From Acinetobacter lwoffii (GTDB lineage Bacteria > Pseudomonadota > Gammaproteobacteria > Pseudomonadales > Moraxellaceae), in assembly GCF_019343495.1 (NCBI RefSeq), contig NZ_CP072549.1:2480001-2544000 (forward strand): 64,000 nt of DNA, in the 5' to 3' direction. Numbering within the stretch: position 1 is the stretch's first letter; each line of letters opens with the position of its first letter. The notes below the pieces were generated by a model. It searched no databases and had not been told where the DNA came from. It was given only the letters and a program-made list of their open reading frames with translations. Below, piece after piece: positions 18,178-29,000 of this stretch. The position numbers and the translations under genes were made by a program.

Positions 18178-19122
18178 TTAAAGTTTGAAACCGCGGTGAA
18201 CCGCAACAATCCCGCCAGTCAGGTTGTGATAGTCACAATTCTGGAAGCCGGCATTTTCCATCATGCCTTTCAGGGTGCGCTGATCTGGATGCATACGGAT
18301 CGATTCAGCTAGGTATTTATAGCTTTCTGCATCATTGGCAATGATTTTACCCATGATTGGCAATGCCGTGAACGAATAAAGGTCATACAGCTTAGAGAAT
18401 GGCTCAAACACTGGTTTAGAAAATTCTAGAACCAGTAAACGGCCACCTGGCTTAAGGACGCGGTACATCGCAGCCAGTGCCGCATCTTTATCGGTCACGT
18501 TACGTAGACCAAAAGAAATCGTTAAAAGATCAAAGCTGTTGTCTGCAAATGGCTCTAAGGTTTCGGCATTGGCCAGAACGAAATCGACATTGGTACAGCC
18601 TGCATCAATCAGACGGTCACGACCGACATTCAGCATGGATTCGTTAATATCAGATAGTACCACATGACCCGTCGGGCCAACTTCGCGGCTAAAGACCTTC
18701 GCTAAGTCGCCAGTACCGCCCGCGATATCCAGCACATGCTGGCCACGGCGTACACCTGACATATTGATTGCAAAACGTTTCCACAGGCGATGAATACCAA
18801 AAGACATCAAGTCATTCATGATGTCGTATTTGCTCGCTACAGAGTGGAACACTTCTGCGACTTTCTGGGCTTTTTCTTCACTGTTGACAGTTTGATAGCC
18901 GAAGTGTGTGGTTGAGCCGACGTTACCGGTATTGGCACCACGTGGCAGATTATATTTAGGCACAGTACCCGTCACAGGCGTGTCAGTCAGACGTTGTTCT
19001 AAAGATTGTTGCTGACCTTGCGGGGTGCCTTGTGGAAGGGGGTCAGTTAAGAATGGGCTCACTTTGTCTGTCTGTTGTGCCGACTCGGGGGTAGGGGTAG
19101 GCGTTGTATTTTCATTCGACAT
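18178..19122 (-). CDS. ubiE: UbiE C-methyltransferase with long N-terminal extension
   Basis: SAM-dependent C-methyltransferase acting in ubiquinone (and, where present, menaquinone) synthesis. The catalytic domain begins near THFGYQTV (about residue 72) and contains [19 protein letters not shown], the SAM motif [11 protein letters not shown], and [18 protein letters not shown], all standard UbiE. With the start at 19122 (GGAG 9 nt upstream) the protein is 314 aa, about 60 residues longer than E. coli UbiE (251 aa); the extra N-terminus is Pro/Thr/Gln-rich and probably disordered. First gene of ubiE-ubiJ-ubiB, with 12-bp spacers between genes. Confidence 0.96.
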   Translation of the reverse strand: MSNENTTPTPTPESAQQTDKVSPFLTDPLPQGTPQGQQQSLEQRLTDTPVTGTVPKYNLPRGANTGNVGSTTHFGYQTVNSEEKAQKVAEVFHSVASKYDIMNDLMSFGIHRLWKRFAINMSGVRRGQHVLDIAGGTGDLAKVFSREVGPTGHVVLSDINESMLNVGRDRLIDAGCTNVDFVLANAETLEPFADNSFDLLTISFGLRNVTDKDAALAAMYRVLKPGGRLLVLEFSKPVFEPFSKLYDLYSFTALPIMGKIIANDAESYKYLAESIRMHPDQRTLKGMMENAGFQNCDYHNLTGGIVAVHRGFKL

Positions 19123-19268
19123 TGGAGTCACTCCTAACATATCAATCGGGTTAATCTTGCATTGTCTGCATCATGACAGATTCTAAAGGCTTATTCAGCA
19201 ATCATGATGCAATTGTTATGAATAATATACAGAAAAATTCACGCTTGGCAGAAATACTCATCGGGTAT

Positions 19269-19973
19269 TTACTGAAACGGTAGCGGATCGCCAGAATGTA
19301 CTTTCTCGATAATCTGGCGTTCGGTGGCAGTGAACGTGCGTACAAATTTTTCTGCCGATTTGAGTGGCTTCATGGCCAGAAAACCATCCTGCATAAATTC
19401 ATACATTACCTGAAAGTTATATTTATTCGCCGCGCCCTTACACATTTTAAAGGCGGTATAGACCACAAATGAACGCATGTATTTATCCAGACTCATACCG
19501 AGCTGATCCAGCAGAGCCAACTGTTTCAGGCGTGCTTCACCCTGATCCAGCTTCAAATAGGTCAGGCGCATCATCTCGTCAGTCAGCGGTTCATGTGGAT
19601 GATAATCCTGTAATAACTGAATTGCGACCTGTTCATCGAGCTGTACCGCCAGAATAGCCAGCTCTACACCTGAGGTGCCGGTTTTAATGGCATTTTCCGG
19701 AATAACTTTTTCTGCTTTATGCGCATATTTCATCAGCCGGGCAATCTGTTCTGCCAGCGCATCAAAGTCAGCGCCGCCGTAGAGACGGTTCAGGAAATAC
19801 TCCGACATCAACAGGTTTTGTTTTTCAGCAAAATGGGCGCGATGGGTGCGCTGCATGCGGACTTTCTGCCAGGCCTGCACATCCTGTAAACGGCTTAAAA
19901 TGTCAGGCCGGGTGTGATAAGCCAGTTGATAATAATGCGCTAACAGATCATCGAGTACGGCAAGTTTGGACAT
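19269..19973 (-). CDS. FFLEELY-motif protein, unknown function
   Basis: A 234-aa all-helical soluble protein. It carries MSEYFLNRLYGGADF near residue 56, a variant of the F-F-L-E-E-L-Y-G motif that names a family of uncharacterised proteins in Moraxellaceae and related groups. Rest of the chain shows alternating Leu/Ala helices and a conserved-looking YMRSFVVYTAFKMCKGAANKY-type helix near residue 165. No signal peptide, membrane segment or catalytic motif. It lies 146 bp upstream of ubiE on the same strand and divergent from pap. The family name is from recall of the motif; the function is not known. Confidence 0.68.
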   Translation of the reverse strand: MSKLAVLDDLLAHYYQLAYHTRPDILSRLQDVQAWQKVRMQRTHRAHFAEKQNLLMSEYFLNRLYGGADFDALAEQIARLMKYAHKAEKVIPENAIKTGTSGVELAILAVQLDEQVAIQLLQDYHPHEPLTDEMMRLTYLKLDQGEARLKQLALLDQLGMSLDKYMRSFVVYTAFKMCKGAANKYNFQVMYEFMQDGFLAMKPLKSAEKFVRTFTATERQIIEKVHSGDPLPFQ

Positions 19974-20178
19974 GAGGCTTCAATTATCATTGGAGGATGC
20001 AAGAATCTTAGAGGCTGCCGGACAATCCTGCTATGACAAATTGAACAGAGATCGAGCATTTGTATGTCAATCTGTTGTTTAAATAGCCAATTTAATCGTG
20101 TGAAAAACGTTGCCAGAGCTATTTTTGCGCTGAAACTCCTCGCTATACTGCAAACAGAATAAAAGATCAGGGTTGAAG

Positions 20179-21597
20179 ATGCGTATGGAACAACCACAAT
20201 TTCAGTTAATGGATGAAGATCAGCTGTCTGTCGAGCTGATTGATGCCCAATATAATTTAAAAAAGACCCGGGGCCAGAAAAATGCCAAAAGTCTGGTGAT
20301 TCTAGTGAATGGCATTGAACTGGCCGGCAAGGGTGAAGCGGTTAAACAGTTACGTGAATGGGTCGATCCGCGCTATTTGCGTGTGAAAGCCGATAAGCCT
20401 CAGCTAGCCGGCCCGAAGCAGACCTTGTGGCAACCTTATGCACGTTTTATTCCTGCCGAAGGCCAGATCATGGTGCTGTTTGGCAACTGGTACAGCGATC
20501 TTCTCGGCAGTGCCATGCAAGCTGAAAGCCCGCTGAGTGATGCACAGTTTGATGAATATCTGCAAGAGATGCAGGCCTTTGAACAGGACCTGAAAAATAA
20601 CCATGTCGATGTGATCAAGGTCTGGTTTGACCTGTCCTGGAAAGTCTTGCAAAAACGTCTGGATGCCATGGATCCGAGTGAAACTCACTGGCATCAACTG
20701 CATGGTCTGGACTGGCGCAATCGCAAAGAATATGACACCTTGCAGCGCCTGCGTCAGCGCTTTACCGAGGACTGGTTCATTATTGATGGCGAAGATGAGC
20801 AGCAGCGCGACCAGCAATTTGCCCAGTATATCCTGAGTGCCTTGAAACATTGTCCGGATCATCCCGCCAGAGCCAAGGGAAGATGGAAGCAGGCCAAGAT
20901 TCCCGAGCAGTTAAAACATCCTTCCAAGACTCAAGCCCAGCCAGAAGATTACAAACCGGAACTAAAAAAATTAACCGCGAAGGTCGCCAAAGCCATGCGT
21001 TCCGATTCGCGTAATGTGGTGATTCTGTTTGAAGGTATGGATGCTGCCGGCAAGGGCGGCGCGATCAAGCGGATTGTCAAAAAACTTGATCCACGTGAAT
21101 ATGAAATTCATACCATTGCTGCACCAGAAAGATTTGAGCTGAGCCGTCCCTATTTATGGCGCTTCTGGACCAAGCTGCAAACCGATGATGATATCTGTAT
21201 TTTTGACCGTTCCTGGTATGGGCGGGTATTGGTAGAACGGGTAGAAGAGTTTTCCAGTCCGGCCGCATGGCAGCGAGCTTATGCGGAAATTAACCGTTTT
21301 GAACAGAGCCTGGTCAAGCATCAAACGGTGATTGTGAAAATCTGGCTGGCCATTTCTAAAGAGGAACAGGCAGCACGGTTCAAGGCGCGTGAAGATACAC
21401 CACATAAGCGTTTTAAAATTACTGAAGAAGACTGGCGTAACCGGGAACGCTGGGATGATTATCTGAAAGCGGCAGCCGATATGTTTGAACATACTTCGAC
21501 TGAGGAAGCGCCTTGGCACATTATCGCGTCTGATGATAAACATACCGCACGGGTCGAAGTATTAAAGGCTATTTTAAAACAGCTTCAGGCAGAATAA
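20179..21597 (+). CDS. pap: Polyphosphate:AMP phosphotransferase (PPK2 class II, two domains)
   Basis: Transfers phosphate from polyphosphate to AMP to give ADP. About 472 aa with two tandem PPK2 domains, as in the Acinetobacter johnsonii enzyme (~475 aa). Domain 1 has a Walker-A-like GIELAGKGEAVK at about 45-56 and domain 2 has the active GMDAAGKGGAIKR near 290 followed by FDRSWYGRVLVERVE, the Walker B/lid Arg region. In two-domain PPK2s the C-terminal domain is the catalytic one, and here it keeps all key residues. ATG 20179 with AGGG upstream is preferred over a TTG two codons earlier. Divergent from the FFLEELY gene; an 11-bp hairpin encloses its stop codon. Confidence 0.94.
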   Translation: MRMEQPQFQLMDEDQLSVELIDAQYNLKKTRGQKNAKSLVILVNGIELAGKGEAVKQLREWVDPRYLRVKADKPQLAGPKQTLWQPYARFIPAEGQIMVLFGNWYSDLLGSAMQAESPLSDAQFDEYLQEMQAFEQDLKNNHVDVIKVWFDLSWKVLQKRLDAMDPSETHWHQLHGLDWRNRKEYDTLQRLRQRFTEDWFIIDGEDEQQRDQQFAQYILSALKHCPDHPARAKGRWKQAKIPEQLKHPSKTQAQPEDYKPELKKLTAKVAKAMRSDSRNVVILFEGMDAAGKGGAIKRIVKKLDPREYEIHTIAAPERFELSRPYLWRFWTKLQTDDDICIFDRSWYGRVLVERVEEFSSPAAWQRAYAEINRFEQSLVKHQTVIVKIWLAISKEEQAARFKAREDTPHKRFKITEEDWRNRERWDDYLKAAADMFEHTSTEEAPWHIIASDDKHTARVEVLKAILKQLQAE

Positions 21598-21608
21598 TCT
21601 GCCTGAAG
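21583..21608 (+). repeat. Perfect 11-bp hairpin enclosing the pap stop codon
   Basis: CTTCAGGCAGA (21583-21593), loop ATAA, TCTGCCTGAAG (21598-21608). The UAA stop at 21595-21597 lies in the loop. No T run follows, so this is not a classical terminator. Confidence 0.85.
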
Positions 21609-21651
21609 TAAGAGTGTCTAGAGGGCTGCAAAAATTCAGCTCACCCGGATT

Positions 21652-22152
21652 TTAACCTTGCGCCACCTGTTTTTGCTGGATATTTTTAGCTGCACGGTAG
21701 CATTCCTCTACATGTGCTTCAGCAATCTTTTTCATGACAAAATAGCCCAGACTTGCCGCCACCAGTTGGCCGCCCAGCGGAATGAATTTTGTGACTTGCT
21801 TTGTGATCACTTTCGCTGCAACATTGTTCAAAGATTTTTTAACTGCCGTACGTGCGACCACCAGACCAGAAAATTCTACGCCGCGTTTACGCAACTCATT
21901 CCAGTGCACCTGACGGGTTTTTGGATCATAGACACTGATCTGGTCAGGCGCCAGGCCGAAGCGGGCATTGATCTCGGGAATCAATTGCGACAAGATACCG
22001 ATATCAATGACCACGTCCATAAACGGCACTGGAATAACCGCAGCACCGGCAGAATAATAGGCGCGTTTTTTGGTGAGTTCCAGGCACTCGGCGCGGATTT
22101 GTTCTAAATCTAGGCTCGGATCGAGACGTTCAGGAATTTTATCTAATTTCAT
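21652..22152 (-). CDS. DUF697-like small protein, unknown function
   Basis: About 166 aa. Residues 30-65 (GAAVIPVPFMDVVIDIGILS) and 125-150 (FIPLGGQLVAASLGYFVMKKIAE) are hydrophobic helical hairpins with Pro and Gly, resembling DUF697/EcsC-type membrane-associated domains, while a soluble stretch with DPKTRQVHWNELRKR lies between. The chain probably associates with the inner membrane. ATG 22152 is used; a GTG two codons upstream is possible. Divergent from recC and convergent with pap. Family assignment is by pattern and not certain. Confidence 0.6.
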   Translation of the reverse strand: MKLDKIPERLDPSLDLEQIRAECLELTKKRAYYSAGAAVIPVPFMDVVIDIGILSQLIPEINARFGLAPDQISVYDPKTRQVHWNELRKRGVEFSGLVVARTAVKKSLNNVAAKVITKQVTKFIPLGGQLVAASLGYFVMKKIAEAHVEECYRAAKNIQQKQVAQG

Positions 22153-22189
22153 GGGCACTACCTAAGCTCTATGTTGTTTTTTTCTATTC

Positions 22190-22212
22190 AAGCATCTTTA
22201 AGATGCTTTTTT
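22190..22212 (+). terminator. Orphan terminator-like hairpin upstream of recC
   Basis: AAGCATCT TTA AGATGCTT followed by TTTT on the plus strand, in the divergent region between the DUF697-like gene and recC. No plus-strand gene ends before it, so it may be an attenuator in a recC leader or the end of an unseen transcript. Confidence 0.7.
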
Positions 22213-22329
22213 CAAAGAAATTTTTCGACTGAAGTGTGGTTTTAAAGTGTCATAGAGCGCTCGGGATGTATAGTAAATAATCTTTATCGTTTTGTAGTAA
22301 AAACCACATTCAGCAGTTCAGGGGAACCA

Positions 22330-25300
22330 ATGGCCATCCATGTTATTCAGAGTCAACGTATTGATGTGCTTTTGGATAGTATGCTGCGTATTGTCAACCA
22401 GACTGCCCGGAATCCATTTGAGGTGTTACAAACCCGGCATTTTATTGTGCCATCTCCGGCAGTAGAAACTTGGCTGACCCAGAAAATTGCCGAGAAAAAA
22501 GGCATTAGTGCCAATACCCAGTTTCATCACCGGATTCGCGCCTTTCAATGGACCTCTTATCAATGGGTATTGAATGCGCCTAAAGAAGTGGAACAGGTGC
22601 GTGAGGCCAATATTCCGCGCATTATCATCAAATGGCGGGTATTTCAGGCGCTGCGAAAATGCATTCTGCCTGAACAGATTCCTTTAGATGTAGACCATCC
22701 GCTGTATTCCATTGTGAAACGGATTTATGACAGTGCCGACCGGCTGGAGCAGGGCACAGAAAAACAGCTAAAAAAACAGAGCATGCTGTACTGGGTGGCG
22801 GAGCAGGTGTCACGTTTGTTCAGTCATTATATGGATTATCGTGGTTATTGCGCACGGAATTGTCCACCGCAAAGTTGCAGCTGCCCGACCAACTGGCTAG
22901 AAGCATGGGGGCAGGATATTGCGCTCGATATCGAGCAAATGATCTATAGTCCCAAAGATGAAAATGGTCATGAGATGCAGGTGGCGGATTTTGTCAAGAT
23001 TCAGGCGCGTGAACTGGAAGCTTGGCAACGCTGGTTGTGGCAGCATGTATTTCAGGATGATTATGCCAAAATCCTGGAGATTGAACGCCTGTATTGGGAG
23101 CGGCTGGAGAATGCAGAAACCCGCGCTCAGGCTCTAAAACGACTGCCGGCCCAGATTGTGGTATTTAGCCTGCTGGAACTGCCACCCAGCCAGCTGGATT
23201 TTTTACGCCGTTTGGGGCAATACATTGATATCTATATTTTTCACTTCAACCCTTCGCAGGAATACTGGGCGGACAGTGTCGATCCTGACTGGAAAGCCAG
23301 ATTTGATTTGCAGCGGGAAGAGCGCTTTATTCAGCGTTTTGAAAAAACCCGTCAACGTAAACCGAATGATGCGGAAATAAAAGACTTCAGGATCAAGCAG
23401 CTGAACTTTAATGCCGAAGACCGGGAATCGCGGCATCCGCTTCTGACCCGATTCGGCAAGCAGGCACGGGATCATTTTTCTCTACTCTCTAAACTGTCTT
23501 CGGGGGAAGAGGGTCTCTGGGCCGATGTCTTTGTCGATGAATATCAGGACAGGCTGCTGGCCAAAATCCAGTCGGATATCCTGTATTTACTCGAGCCTGA
23601 ACAGCATCAATATGCTTTAAGCCCTGATGATGATTCGGTACAGATTCATGTCTGTCATTCTTCATTACGTCAGCTAGAAGTCCTCAAAGAACAGCTGATT
23701 CACTGGCTGGCTCAAGATACTCATGACGCGCCGCGTCAGCCGAGTGATATTCTGGTGTTGACGCCAAGTTTGAAAGAACTGGAACCGGCAATTCGCAGTG
23801 TCTTTGCGCCGCCACCACGTGAGCATGAGACTGGCAGCAAACGCCTGCAGAAAGATAACCTGTATTTACCGATCCAGATTGCCGGGGTGTCGCGTCTGGA
23901 TGTCAGCAACGCCTGGCGCGCGGTACTGGGCCGGATTCAGTGGGTACGGCGCCGTTTCAGTATTGAGGACTTTGCCGACTGGCTTAGCCTGAATGCGACC
24001 CAACAGTATTATGGTCTGGACTATAGTCAGGTAGAGCGGATGTTGCAGTTGCTGACAGATGCTGGCTTTAAGCGTGGACTGGACCAGCAGCATTTACAGC
24101 AAAGCCTCAGCGCAGGCGATGAGGATTACCGGTTTAGCTTTAAATTCGCGCTGGACCGTCTGGCGTTGGGTCTGGCGATTCCTGAACATACCCTATTTCA
24201 GGATACCTTGAGTTATGCCAAGGTTCTGACCAGTGATTTTCCGTTGATATCGACCCTGATCCGGATTTATCAGGATCTGGTACAGCGCCGTGACTGGCTG
24301 ACTTTACATGAAACCGGACAACGCACGCCAGTCAAAACTTGGCTGGAATATCTGCGCACCGACCTGAACGAGTTCCGTGATGCCGGGGTAGAATCACTCA
24401 AAACTGTTGCCGAGATTATCGACAAGCAAATGCGGATGCTGACCTTGGCCGATTATCATGACCAGGATGATCCGCATGCCAGTCAGGAACTGGTGGCACT
24501 CAGTCTGCCTCTGCCTTATGTGCTGGAAGAAATTCAGAATACCCTGGAGATGCAGCTGGATCAGGCCGAACCGACCGGACAGATTACTTTTAGCCAGATT
24601 GGTCAGATCCGGCCATTGCCTTATAAACTGGTGGTGATGCTGAATCTGGATAGCGGTAAATTTCCGAGCCGTAATCAACAGGTTCCGTTTGACCTGATGC
24701 GCAGCCTGAAGCCGCAACTCGGTGACCGTTCCCGTCTGGATGACGAGCAGGGCGCCTTTCTGGATGCCTTGCTGCTGGCACAGGAAAATCTATGGCTGTT
24801 CTATAATGGCTTTGATCTGGAGGATGGTGAGGCTCGCGATCCATCCACTGCCTTGCAGGAACTGGTTCAACATATCGCGCTGATCTGCCAGTCTGAACAG
24901 CCGGATGTCGAAGTCGATCCGATGGTGGATATTCATGGTCTATCGGTCGCTCAACATATCCAGCAGCTTTATCATGTACATCCCTTGCAGCCTTTTGATC
25001 CAGCCGGATTCGCAGATATGCAGACACCACGTTATCAGGATCAGTGGTTTGCAGTGGCAGAATATATCCGCAGCGCCGAAGGCAAACGCAGCAGCTGGAT
25101 TAATGCACATTATCCGGCACTAGAACAAAAAGAAATCCGGGTACTCAAAGGTGATGAATGGATCCGCGATATGATTTTCCCGGCACGTCTATTCCTGAAA
25201 AGTGTCGGGGTTTCCACGATTCGCTATGCCGATTTGCCGAGTTCCCGGGAACCCTTATTATTGAACAAGCTGGAACAGTATCAGGTGCGGGATTTCCTGT

Positions 25301-26040
25301 TACAACAAGAGCAGGAGATTGAGCCAAACCTGATGCTAGACCGTTTGCCGGTGGGCAAAACCCAGCAAGCCACCTGGCTGGGCAGCCAGCAGGAACAGCA
25401 GTTATTGCAAGAACGTTTGCTACAGTTGGGCAAAGAACTGACGCCAGTCACCCAACAATCCCTGCAGTTCAGTCCTGAACTGATCATTCATATAAACGTG
25501 CCTCAGGTTCCACACAGCAGCTACTGGCTGAGTATGCAATCCTCTTCGGCCTCGGAAAAACGCCGTGCCCAGATCTGGCTGGAGTATCTGCTATGGCTGG
25601 CTTACTTGAATGACGATGCACGCTCACCAGAACTGGAGCGCATTGTCATTTTCAGTAATAAAACCCTGAAGTTTTCTGGCTTGAGTTCGAGCAAGGCACA
25701 TGAGTATTTGCAGCTCTGGTTAAAGGCGTGGGAAATTGGTCAACAGCAGCCGCTGGTCTTGCCGGCAGAATTACTGATGAAAAAAGAGTGGCAGTGGGCC
25801 GAGAATGAACAGGGTAAAATGACCATTGTGGAAATGCAGGAATTGTTGGAAGCCTGGAACAACAGTTATAGTCCTAAAACAGCTAAGCCATTGACTTCGA
25901 ATGAATCTAGTGTCTTGCATCAGGATTGGCAATTTATTTTGCAAGATCAGGATCCGGATCTGGCCTTGCAAAACTGCTGTCATGATTTTGCCCATGGCCT
26001 GTATGCACCAATTCATCAACATCTGGAATGGGTGAAATAG
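22330..26040 (+). CDS. recC: Exodeoxyribonuclease V gamma subunit RecC
   Basis: The RecC subunit of RecBCD, which splits the DNA duplex and scans the unwound 3' strand for Chi. The protein is 1236 aa, about 110 longer than E. coli RecC. The N-terminus IHVIQSQRIDVLLDSML and FIVPSPAVETWL matches the family start, then a helicase-like fold without intact catalytic motifs (for example VVFSLLELPPSQLDFLRRLG), GQIRPLPYKLVVMLNLDSGKFPS-type sequence and a degenerate nuclease-like C-terminal domain. AGGGG lies before the ATG. It starts a recC-recB-recD operon: recB begins 4 bp after its stop. Chi sequence recognised in Acinetobacter cannot be deduced here. Confidence 0.96.
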   Translation: MAIHVIQSQRIDVLLDSMLRIVNQTARNPFEVLQTRHFIVPSPAVETWLTQKIAEKKGISANTQFHHRIRAFQWTSYQWVLNAPKEVEQVREANIPRIIIKWRVFQALRKCILPEQIPLDVDHPLYSIVKRIYDSADRLEQGTEKQLKKQSMLYWVAEQVSRLFSHYMDYRGYCARNCPPQSCSCPTNWLEAWGQDIALDIEQMIYSPKDENGHEMQVADFVKIQARELEAWQRWLWQHVFQDDYAKILEIERLYWERLENAETRAQALKRLPAQIVVFSLLELPPSQLDFLRRLGQYIDIYIFHFNPSQEYWADSVDPDWKARFDLQREERFIQRFEKTRQRKPNDAEIKDFRIKQLNFNAEDRESRHPLLTRFGKQARDHFSLLSKLSSGEEGLWADVFVDEYQDRLLAKIQSDILYLLEPEQHQYALSPDDDSVQIHVCHSSLRQLEVLKEQLIHWLAQDTHDAPRQPSDILVLTPSLKELEPAIRSVFAPPPREHETGSKRLQKDNLYLPIQIAGVSRLDVSNAWRAVLGRIQWVRRRFSIEDFADWLSLNATQQYYGLDYSQVERMLQLLTDAGFKRGLDQQHLQQSLSAGDEDYRFSFKFALDRLALGLAIPEHTLFQDTLSYAKVLTSDFPLISTLIRIYQDLVQRRDWLTLHETGQRTPVKTWLEYLRTDLNEFRDAGVESLKTVAEIIDKQMRMLTLADYHDQDDPHASQELVALSLPLPYVLEEIQNTLEMQLDQAEPTGQITFSQIGQIRPLPYKLVVMLNLDSGKFPSRNQQVPFDLMRSLKPQLGDRSRLDDEQGAFLDALLLAQENLWLFYNGFDLEDGEARDPSTALQELVQHIALICQSEQPDVEVDPMVDIHGLSVAQHIQQLYHVHPLQPFDPAGFADMQTPRYQDQWFAVAEYIRSAEGKRSSWINAHYPALEQKEIRVLKGDEWIRDMIFPARLFLKSVGVSTIRYADLPSSREPLLLNKLEQYQVRDFLLQQEQEIEPNLMLDRLPVGKTQQATWLGSQQEQQLLQERLLQLGKELTPVTQQSLQFSPELIIHINVPQVPHSSYWLSMQSSSASEKRRAQIWLEYLLWLAYLNDDARSPELERIVIFSNKTLKFSGLSSSKAHEYLQLWLKAWEIGQQQPLVLPAELLMKKEWQWAENEQGKMTIVEMQELLEAWNNSYSPKTAKPLTSNESSVLHQDWQFILQDQDPDLALQNCCHDFAHGLYAPIHQHLEWVK

Positions 26041-26044
26041 CCGT

Positions 26045-29000
26045 ATGACTTTCTTAAAGCAGCAGACGCAAACAGCCATTTCTACCAATCCGATTCAGGA
26101 CATGAAGTTTCGGGGCCTACACTGGATTGAAGCCTCGGCAGGCACCGGCAAGACCTATACGCTATCCAGTCTGATGGTGCGGATTTTTCTGGACCAGTAT
26201 TATCCGCATCAGGTGATTGCGACGACATTTACCCGTAAGGCCACGGCTGAACTGAAAAACCGGGTACGGCTTCGGGTCGAGGAAACGCTGGCTTATATCC
26301 AGCGTCATCAGCAGCTCAATTCAGTTGAAATTACAGCAAAAATCCAGAATGAAACCGATCCTTTATTTCAGCAGGTACTGAAAGATTATGGTTCACGACT
26401 GGATTATGCCCGTCGCCGTTTACGTCTGGTGTTGAACCAGCTGGATGAACTGTTTGTCGGCACCCTGGACAGCTTTAGCCAGAAACTGTTACGTGAATTT
26501 GCCTTTGAAAGTGGCAAGATTGAACGTGCAGAACTGACCGAAGATCAAGATCTGTATATCCAGCAGCTGATTCATGATGTGCTGCGTGACTGGATCCAGC
26601 AGCAGCCGCAATATATGGTCAATCATCTGTATGTCCAGAATCTGCTGAAACCGGTGGAGCATTATACCGGGCTGGTGCGTGATGCCCTGAATTTCAGCAA
26701 GCAGCATTTTCGGAAGATCGAACCGGCTGAATGTGACCTGAACAAATTGGAAGCCTGCATCAGTCAATTAGTGAATATTCAGGAGCATGATCTTGCCGTC
26801 ATGCGGCGTTATTGTCAGGAAAGTCCGAAGTATTTTCACAAGAGTTTTTTGACCAAGTTAACCGAAATTTGTGAAAACTTTATGACCTGGAGCGCAGCCC
26901 TGAAAACTCAAGGAACAATGAGTTTCTTTGATGCTGAATTGCAGCCGATTTTACTGAATCTGTGCCATTTGCGCCGCAAGAAAACCGATTTCCAGCCGAC
27001 CACTCAGGTCTTTAACAAAAGCTGTCCGGATGCAGAGCAGCAGCTGATTTTGCAACATAGTCTGATCGTGGCAATTGATGCGCTGTGTGAGGTCAAACAG
27101 TATCTGGATGAGCAGCTGCAACAGCTTACGACCTATCTGGAATTTCATATTATTCAAAGTGTGCAGACCCGTTTGCCACAAACCTTGCAACAGCAGGGTG
27201 AAACCACTTTTTCCCAGCAAATCCGTACATTGGCGGAAGCATTGCAAGGCCAGCAGGGACAGCGTTTTGCCCAGTTTGTACAGGCACGTTATCCGCTGAT
27301 TCTGGTCGATGAATTTCAGGACACCAATCAGGATCAGGATGATCTGCTGGCCAAGATCTGGCGTGATGCCAACCGGGTGCAGTCCGGCTGCATGATTATG
27401 GTCGGTGATCCGAAACAGGCAATTTACGGTTTCCGTGGCGGCGATATGCTCACCTATAACAAGGCACATGCCGATGTGCTGCATAAACAGGGCCGCGAAT
27501 ATACCCTGATGCAGAACCATCGGTCAGTCAAACCACTCGTAGAAGTGGTTGATGCGCTGTTCCAGCGGCAAATGGATTTTGGCGAACAGGTGCAGTACAC
27601 CTTGATTCAGGCCGGTAGCCGGCCACATCCGGATTTAATCGACAGTGGTGCCTGCAATCCACAGCCGCTACGATGGATTCAGCTAGGTGAAGCCGATGTA
27701 GAAGCCGATCAGGTGGCCTGGAAAATCCGTGCATTGCTGAATCAGTCCGCCCAGCAACAATTGTACTTTCAGCAGCAGGAGCATCAGCAAAACCTGAGTG
27801 CAGATGATATTGCGGTGTTGGGATTTGGGCATTTTGCTCTGGAACAGGTGAAGCAGCGTCTGCAGCGTATGGGCATTCCCTCCTATAAAGAATCCAAACA
27901 GAGCGTGTTTGCCAGTCCCATCGCTCAGGATGTCGCGGCCGTATTGACGGCGATTATGGATCCTTTCAATGAGGCCAAGGTCAAGCGGGCTTTACTAACC
28001 CGTCTGCTGGGCTTCAATCTGAAAAAACTGATTGATTTGCAAAGCCAGAGTGAAGGCCTCAGTCGCTATATTGCGGATCTGGATATAATTCGGGAAATGT
28101 GGTTTGAGAAAGGCTTTTTGACCGCCTGGAATTATGCACTGAACCTGTTTCAGGTCTGGACCAATCTGGTGGCCAGTCAAAGTCTGGACAATGAGCGGGT
28201 GGTGGTCAATCTGCGCCATCTGACCGAGATGCTGAGCCAGCAGAGTGAATATTATCAGGGGGCGCAAAAACTCTATCACTGGTATTTGCGCCAGCTTCAG
28301 TCACCTTCAGGCAAGGACAGCGAAAAAGAACGCAAGCTGTCTGGGGATCATGGGGTGCAGCTGATGACCATTCATGCCTCCAAAGGGCTGGAATTTAAAG
28401 TGGTGTTTTTATTGGGAGCAGATGCTGCTTTTGATGTGAATAAAGGCAATCTGAATTTTTCCCTGTCTGCGCCTGAACAGGACAACATCCTGGAACAATC
28501 CCGGGTGATTGCAGTCAATCACAAGAATTTGCATGAGCAGGCGATTCTGCAAAATGCAGCGCGTAATGCTGCCGAAAACCACCGGCTCTGGTATGTGGCG
28601 CTGACCCGTGCCAGTCACCGAGTATATGCCATGCTGCAGGATCAAAACGCACAGTCCGATTCGGGGCTGGCCTTCTGGCGTGGTCAGGGAGATCAACTGT
28701 TTCAACATGCTTTAAGTCTGGTCGAGCCGCCTCTGTCTCAGGAGCCACCGCGCCTGGTCGAGCAGTCGAACCATCATCAGGTCGACATGCGGGCGCAACC
28801 TTTGCCAGAGCGGCAGTTTTATCCGCGAACCAAAACCAGTTTTACGGCTTTGTCACAGCATCAGCTACATGGACATATCTTGCAGGACGATCTGGTCACG
28901 GCTTATGAACAGCCCGATAGTGCCGCCGATGAAATTCATTTTACCGGTCTGGAAGAACAGCCAGCAGCTGTGCCCCTAGACTGGATTAGGCTGAATTTTC

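Noticed and set aside
24590-25030. Long antisense open frame inside recC
   Set aside because: Overlaps the conserved RecC coding frame entirely and has no recognisable product.
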